A DNA stretch of 64,000 nt, from positions 1 to 64,000 of the forward strand of contig JANBPK010000936.1 in the NCBI GenBank assembly GCA_027579435.1, written 5' to 3'. This document shows, in pieces, positions 57,919 through 64,000 of the stretch. Position numbers and translations under genes: made by a program. How positions within the stretch are numbered: position 1 is the stretch's first letter; each line of letters starts with the position of its first letter. Source of the stretch: Candolleomyces eurysporus. Lineage: Eukaryota > Basidiomycota > Agaricomycetes > Agaricales > Psathyrellaceae. Under the pieces are notes generated by a model. The model was not told the DNA's origin. It saw only the letters and a list, made by a program, of their open reading frames with translations, and did no database searches.

Positions 57919-58806
57919 ATGCTCGCGTCTCCACCCCCGCCTTACGACTTCCCAAGTATTACCGTCAAGGAGAAGCAGCTCAGTGTCTACTCTCCCCCGA
58001 AAGACCTCTTTGACCGACAGCCCGCAGAGCTCGTCGATGTCGCCATTTCCAGATTGCAAGCGGCAGGTGTGGAGTTGATTGAGTGGAGGGCGTTGTTGTA
58101 CAGACGGATGTCAGTGCCCATCTTCGTCAAGGTCGGTGGTCTCTTCAATCTTCCTCTACTGGAATAACTAACAGTCCGGCTCATTATCAAGGATTTTTCC
58201 TATGTCGTGCCCGACGAGGACCTAGCTACCGCGTCGGACATCCTTAGCAGTATAGGGCTCCCCCTATCTCCTCCTTCAAAGCTGCTCACCAGAGTGGAGG
58301 GGGATATCCACACCAAAGCTACCTACCACCGACTCACCCGCTCATCTGCCCCTGCTTGGCTGCAATGTCTTGTTCTTTATCCCGCATCATTTGTCTCGCT
58401 CAACCCCGAAGAGCTCGATACGACCCCATCAATACACCTCTTACCTTCACCATCTACCACAAAGATCCTCGTCCCCAGACCGTCAGCCGTCTACGCCTGG
58501 CTCTTACGAACTATGCTCAAGTACCCCAGATCATGCGCCGTTCGAACAATCCTCGCCTCGGATTTGTCGGAACTTGTGGATTACCACCTTCTCCGTGTTG
58601 TGGAGGGCTACGTCAACCCAGATGAGAACCCAGAGCGATGGAAGGAGCTTAATATGAAGAGAAGAATTGCTGATGCCCTCGAGCTCATCAATCAATGGAC
58701 TCAGAATCACGAATGGCGAGAGGGAGAGGAGTGGTTTGGAGATGCCCTAGAGGCCATTGTTTCTGGGGACGGGAATATCGAGTACTTGCCTTCTTCCAAC
58801 TCATGA
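57919..58806 (+). CDS. Hypothetical protein, 275 aa
   Basis: Two exons (57919-58131 and 58192-58806) around a 60-bp intron with a GTCGGT donor. The start is in a good context (ACCACCATGC). The protein begins MLASPPPPYDFPSITVKEKQ and continues LVDVAISRLQAAGVELIEWR, FVKDFSYVVPDEDLATASDI, LSSIGLPLSPPSKLL, WLQCLVLYPASFVSL and RPSAVYAWLLRTMLKYPRSC. It ends in an acidic helical part, DALELINQWTQNHEWREGEE. Reading VPDEDL.TASDILSSIGLPL, it resembles agaricomycete hypothetical proteins with a nucleotidyltransferase-like fold, but I cannot confirm this. The frame is clean in a region otherwise full of relics, so it is probably functional. Confidence 0.7.
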
Positions 58807-59199
58807 CACTAATGTATTTATTTATGCTTTTATTCCATTGCAACCCTACCTTCCAGTAGATTTTCTCTCGACCCCGCCGTTGCATTTGTAGATGTCTGAA
58901 CATCTCCGTACGTAGTTTCGTTATGACTGTCGTTGTGGCCCTCCATGCTTCCGTCACCTTTGACAATTCCATCCCCGATCTCCTCCTGTCTATATCCTCC
59001 TTCATTTCCCCTTCGATCTGCTTTTCCGATGACATCCTGTGCGGCTATTAATACGCCTGTCGCCTCGGGCGCTCGCTACCAAAGGACTTGTCATGTCTTC
59101 GAGTAACGCTGGCATAGGGTTCGCCTACAATTACTACCACGTTACCCCGACTAGAGCTCAACTAGTGCCGGCTTCGAGGTAGGACAAGGGGAAGAGCGT
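58807..59199. other. Intergenic, no supported gene
   Basis: 3' flank of the gene at 57919. An ORF at 58688-59035 on minus overlaps the preceding gene and is a shadow. Confidence 0.5.
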
Positions 59200-59870
59200 A
59201 GTTCGGCCGATCTCATATCCCGTGCGTGTTTTGTTCGATGACGTCCATGATGTGGTTCAATAACTCGAGGTTTCTTAGGACTCATCTACCAAGGCTTTCA
59301 ACCAATTCGAATATGCCTACTCTACGTCCCGTCGGACGATACCTTCCTAGACCACCACGGCTCGTGTCCCTCTGCGATGACGGCTACGATTACCCAATCG
59401 CAACCTCAACGATCCCATCCTGCCTCCAACTCAAACCGTTCACCAATGTCTTGCGTGTGATCCCGTGCTTGAAACTAGACGAATTACAGGGTCTCCTTTC
59501 CGGCCCTACCTCAACTTCATCGGATCCGGAAATCCAGCGTGTCGAATTGTAGCAGGGAGGAATTCCAGCAGTTAGCGGAGCGATATGAAGGGTTCAGATC
59601 GACTGTTTCGTTCAGCACCGTCCTCAACCCATTCTCCATTTATCAAGGACGAACCCAACCAGCACGGCCTTGCCGAAGACAAGGACAACCTACATTTCTC
59701 GATACCCCCTCCATAAAAAGTCGAAATCCTAGAGCGTTCGGTTGCACAATGTTGACAGGACCTAGAAAGAGACGCGAAGCAGACCCAAACTCGAGTATTC
59801 TCGAATGACAGGCCAATACGCAGCCCCGAATAGGTGCACGGACCATATGGAGGAGTGTTTGCATTTCTCA
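59200..59870 (+). pseudogene. Third, diverged copy of the duplicated flank
   Basis: This matches 56025-56830 in order: CCCGTGCGT.TTTGTTCGATGA, the CTAGACCACCACGGCTC block, GATGACGGCTACGA, ACTAGACGAATTACAGGGTC, then QQLAER..GFRSTVS and DTPSIKS. The frame DDGYDYPIATSTIPSCLQLK through LKLDELQGLLSGPTSTSSD is open here but interrupted in the 56-kb copy. It lacks the zeta-like gene. Function unknown. Confidence 0.55.
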
Positions 59871-62646
59871 CCTCCCTACTCGACTGACAACGACGATCTA
59901 CACATTTGAAAGAGGCCGCGGGAAATGAGGTGATGGAGCGGATTGACACCAGGTGCTGAGCGAGCTCGACAGGAAATGGAATGACAGCGACGTTGACGTT
60001 GGGGTAGTCTAGGAAACCACTCTAGTTCGCGTAGGCCCAGATAGCTAGGTGAAGAGCACCTCGTATAGCGTCGAGGGCAAGGATCGAATGCTGATTCTGG
60101 CACAGATCATAGCCGCACTCTAATCTAATCTAATTTAATTTAATCTACTAATCCGCCAGAATCCCCTGGTCCAACATGTATTTAAATATTTACGGTTAGC
60201 TTATATAGGAATGAATGTACTACCATACCCCAAAGCTGAGGGTGTGTATCAATGACGCTCTGACTTTCTCTCTTTAGAGGTACGGGAGTAAGTAGCACTT
60301 ATACAGCCTCAGTGAAGCCAGATGTGCTCACAAATATAAAATATCAAAGTTATTCGTTTCGTTTCAAAAAGGGGAGCCTGTTGTGAATTCGCTCCAGTCA
60401 GGCCACCTGCACGGCTAGAGTCTTGAGAGGCAAGCATTTCATTTATCACTTATTCTGCTACGATCAATCTAGATCTATCAATTGCAAGCATAGCAAACCC
60501 GCCCTTGGATATGCCTTCACCGCTACAGGGCCCAGCATCCGTCTTGTCTGCCTTCCTTAAGGCCCGAGATATGTACCGCGTTGGAAGAGTCGGTTGACAA
60601 GGATTCGAAAATCGGAGAAAGCTGGTGAAAGGGAAGAGTACAGGATCCATCGCGCTACTGTAAATCCTCTGGCCGGCAAAGTGGTCCTCTAGGGTGTGGG
60701 CATTGCCATTGCGCACAGCAGGAGGTTTCTTACCATCGGGCGGTTGGCGAACCGCCCCTGGGCTCGCAAGACAACGATAAATGCCACTCTGCATGACGTA
60801 GACTGCTTGTTCATGCCTGCTTCCAGGGTGGTAGTTGTTTGCTGTTCGAAATTCGAACACCACTGTAACCGCTCTGCGCCAAATTCACCGTCCTTGTATC
60901 CGCACCCACACTGGAGTGAATTGACATTGGAATCAGAGTGGAGAAGTGAGCTAAGGAGTGGTGAGTGATCTGACGGCCAGAAGGCGAAGAAGCTAGCTTT
61001 ATATACCTACGGGAGTCTTACGGTGTGGGGTCTTCATAATGTAATTGACGGTACAGCAGTGTGACCACAACTGTCCACACTGTTGCTGCGAGCTCTGAGA
61101 ACAACACCCGTATCATAAAAAAAAATTGAGAGGATGCGGGAATTACCGCACCTGTAACCGGTAGTGTTTGCTGAGAGAGAACAAGAACGCCACAGAGTCG
61201 CTTGCTATTGTACGGTCCTTCATAAAGAAAAGCACACATAGAAACCCCCTGGGCGCCGTCTTACAAAAAGAAACTCAAGATTTTAAACGGAGAAATGATG
61301 TGGATTGGTATGCAGTCAGATCTAAAGAACCCAAATATCGAACTATACCCGCTAGAAGACAAGCAGCAAGACAAGACTAGAGTTGTGACACTATGAGATC
61401 TCGGGGCCACAGGCAGTCTCTCTCCGTCGTTCAGAGTCCGATCGTGCTAGGAGCGGGCGATAGACGTGATCATTCTTGTACGTGCAAAAAGATAAGTCAA
61501 GGCGCACACACGGCGTTTTCCCCTACAACTAACATGATACCATGTGGCACCTCTAACTCACGCTAGCGCCAGCGCTGCTCTAAAAGGATACATGGGACCC
61601 CCTTCCTTGTATTCCAATCTCACTGGCTGATAAGGCGTTAGGTTAAATGCCTATTGGTACCCCGACTAGCGTAATACACCGAGTGCATATGTCTACATAC
61701 ACTAATGAAACAACGACAAAATCGAAGCGTTTATGAAACAACACCGGGATCTAGGACTCATATCCCCTAACGACCCTCGACTTGTGCGAATTGACCTGCT
61801 CCTCCTTCTGAGTCGGCATCTGAGCCCCTCTTGGCCCTGGTTCCTCCGATTCCTCTCCCGATTTCATAGGTGCGAGCCGATTTCTCAAACAAGGATCCAT
61901 GGCGTTTCATAGCAGTAGAAGACAGTTATTGCTCAAGTTGTTGGTGGCAATTGTTTAGTAACTGTAAGCTGGCAGCTAACAATCTCATTCCGTGTGGCTC
62001 TTCAGACGGGTGGAATTATTAGAATAGCAAAGAAGTAGACCCACCTGCAATTTACCGCGCCGCATTGAGCTCTGAGCACCTCTCGAGCCGAAAATTGAAG
62101 AGTTGGCGTGGCTGTATTGCCATGTGGGTCCAAGTGACCTACAACCCTCATCAGCTTCGTCCACAGCAGTTTACATTTCAACCGCTTCNTTTTTTGTTCT
62201 CAGGGTCATGTTTGAGCCCTTGAGGCTGCATACGATAGACATGCTTTTGTCCTCCGAGCAGCAAACCACAACAGAGTCCGTGTGCTTCGCTTCCCGTAAG
62301 CTAGTGCTCTGTTTTTGCTCTGCTTCGAAGTGCAGCTGATACGATACCCAATTGGACAGCATTGAGTGCGTCACGTAGACCTGACTACGGATACCGTGGG
62401 CCCGGACCAATTGTCAGTCTAATCCAGCACAAATATTTGACGGATCTCCCGGCGTTCAGAGGTTGAGTATTTAAACCTATCAGATCCTTGCTAACTCTCC
62501 CCAGAAATTCATCCCATCTCCTCCAGTTGAGCTACAGCCCGCCTTCTCAGCCAGAACAGCGTTAGCAAGCTAACAATCCACTCCATCTATCTGTCTCAGA
62601 GCACCACTTTCCTCCAAGTATCCGACTCCCACCACTGCACGCAGCT
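59871..62646. other. Gene-poor stretch with a possible promoter
   Basis: No ORF is convincing. A TCTAA/TTTAA microsatellite-like stretch lies at about 60120-60150. On the minus strand a TATATAAA (60998-61005) is followed by a CT-rich leader and an ATG near 60935 that opens only about 38 codons. An ORF at 60450-60863 on minus has no domain. A small minus-strand gene is possible here but not supported well enough to call. N at 62189. Confidence 0.4.
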
Positions 62647-63388
62647 ATGGACCTGACCCTCGAGGAGCAACTCGCCCAGATGGGCATTTCACCGGAAGAT
62701 CTTCAGGCATTCGTTGCTGCTAAGCGCCAGAAGGTCGATTTCGCTCCTCCTGCTCCGCCCCCTCCCCAGCCTCAAGAAGGGCCCAGATGTGCGCCGGTCA
62801 AGGTTACCATTGAGAACACATACAAGGAACGCGAGTACCATGAACAACCTGCTACATTTGGCAAGGGCAAAATACACATTATGCGTACTAGTGAGTCAGG
62901 GTTCTCGCACGTCAGCTTTTCCTGTTCCGTTTGCTGATAAATTTCGAATTTCTCCTGTAACACAGAGGTTACTAGTACGCCCACAGGTTCGGGGACGGAT
63001 GTCGGGTTTGCTGCAGCTCCCGGTAATCTGGGTAAGTTCTATTCACTTCAGCCATCCAAACCACTGTCGATATACATAATATTTCGTCTGTAGACCGAAG
63101 TTTCTTTGCATTCATTCAGAGTCTCAATTCGAGGGATGAAGGAGGCAAGTCATCCATATCCTCAACCTTCCAGCTCCTGTCTCTTTCCCCTTTCCTTTCC
63201 CCCTTACTTTGTGATCTCTTGTCTTGGCCGTAAAGACTGACTATATTAAACCTTTAGAAATGTACGTCGCAGACTTCGAGAAGCGCATGGAGAAGAAGTT
63301 TTCTGCCGAGACGCGGGAATGTTCTGATCCCGAGTTCGTGGTCGAGCAACTTTCAGAGCACCACGCTTCGAGCCGGTCGGTAGACTAA
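62647..63388 (+). CDS. Hypothetical protein, 163 aa
   Basis: Four exons (62647-62890, 62966-63031, 63094-63144, 63258-63388) with phases that fit. The third intron (63145-63257) starts GCAAGT, a GC-AG intron; no GT alternative keeps the downstream frame. The protein begins MDLTLEEQLAQMGISPEDLQ then AFVAAKRQKV, a short helical acidic domain. A Pro-rich stretch (PPAPPPPQPQ), VKVTIENTYKEREYHEQPAT, a Gly/Thr linker and a C-terminal helix EMYVADFEKRMEKKFSAETR then PEFVVEQLSEHH follow. A TATTTAAA box at about 62466-62473 and a long CT-rich leader precede it. No known domain; the KRQKV cluster could be a nuclear signal. Confidence 0.7.
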
Positions 63389-64000
63389 ATACTTAAGCGA
63401 CGGGCACGTTCAACGATTCCATGATTCCATATGATGCATGGATCTATAATGCTCTGTATTTTATCTTATGCTCTACTATTGTATTGACAAATTGCATTTG
63501 CTGGTTCATTTTCAGGAGGACAGAGGACAGGTTGAAGACTCGGAGGGGTAGTTTGTTCGTGTCATAAAGCGAAGAATCTCTTTTTGATCGCTCGTTTAAA
63601 GAAACGTCACGGTGTTTTGCAATGTCCTCTGTGTAGCAAGATGTGCTCCCAAGCATCTAGGGTGGAAAACGACTCACAGAAGCGACAGCCAAATGTCAGG
63701 CCGTGGGCACTTGGTTTCCTCCATAGATGGCGCATGCTAAACAGCAGGCAACGATGATAGGTAAGCATTCAGTCACCACTACCGAGGTTTGAAGGGGACG
63801 TACATGATGGATCCGACTCTGAGGGCCCGTGAGCATGGTGATAAGATCAAATTTAATATTCAATTTGAGTATTTATCTGAAGATGTTACCATAGTAAACT
63901 CCGCTTGCACGGCATGGGCAATCGAGTATCCACTTCAGTGTTTAAAGGCTGGGGCTGTCGTCTTTTGGTTAGGGTTGACGAACCATCACGACAACGACTA
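63389..64000. other. 3' flank, no supported gene
   Basis: The sequence after the stop at 63388 shows no convincing ORF up to the window end. Confidence 0.5.

Noticed and set aside
60450..60863. 137-codon minus-strand ORF as a secreted gene
   Set aside because: No signal peptide or domain. A TATA box upstream exists, but the first ATG after it opens only a short frame.

Overview
The window looks like a piece of a draft genome from a filamentous basidiomycete, most likely an agaricomycete. The genes carry many introns of about 45-70 bp with GTRNGY...YAG borders. The gene content fits too: a laccase, an AA9 (GH61) relic, DUF6534-type and other 7-TM membrane proteins, F-box/LRR proteins, HAP3, a SET protein, small secreted proteins, a DIRS-type gag and a PIF1-like helicase fragment. 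No tRNA, rRNA, CRISPR array or bacterial-type operon was seen. Fifteen single N characters sit at or near short homopolymers. In four reading frames dropping the N restores an obvious frame, so these look like consensus artefacts.

Layout. 1-2035 is a 61-bp minisatellite that runs off the left edge. 3.4-4.5 kb holds a decaying AA9 polysaccharide monooxygenase gene. 5.9-9.9 kb has an unknown single-exon gene and a large multi-TM protein gene. 10.6-11.9 kb is a frameshifted F-box relic. 12.1-19.2 kb is the most notable block: a small P-loop (AAA_28-like) gene lies divergent to a 16-exon gene that encodes a cellular RNA-dependent RNA polymerase fused in frame to an SF1 (Upf1/Hrr1-like) helicase. 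20.1-22.0 kb is a DUF6534-type membrane protein and 24.5-26.2 kb an F-box protein. 26.9-29.9 kb is an intact laccase divergent to a small secreted protein gene. After a gene-poor stretch (29.9-33.7 kb) come a 54-residue secreted peptide, HAP3/NF-YB, a second DUF6534-type protein, a four-cysteine secreted protein and a SET-domain protein.

From 42 kb rightward the window is dominated by relics and duplications. These include a PIF1-like helicase tail, a 1.75-kb segmental duplication carrying a zeta-toxin-like kinase gene (decayed copy at 46 kb, intact copy at 55 kb), a DIRS-type gag relic that ends at the duplication edge, a more diverged third copy of the flanking sequence at 59 kb, and a broken copy of the DUF6534 gene at 57 kb. 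Three apparently intact genes of unknown function (49.5-51.1, 57.9-58.8 and 62.6-63.4 kb) are interspersed.

Functionally, the RdRP-helicase is the candidate system. In fission yeast the polymerase Rdp1 and the helicase Hrr1 are separate subunits of one RNA-silencing complex; here the two activities appear to be one polypeptide of about 1811 residues. Laccase, the AA9 relic and the secreted proteins point to a saprotrophic or plant-associated life style. All exon borders were read by eye from frame and splice consensus and have not been tested against transcripts.
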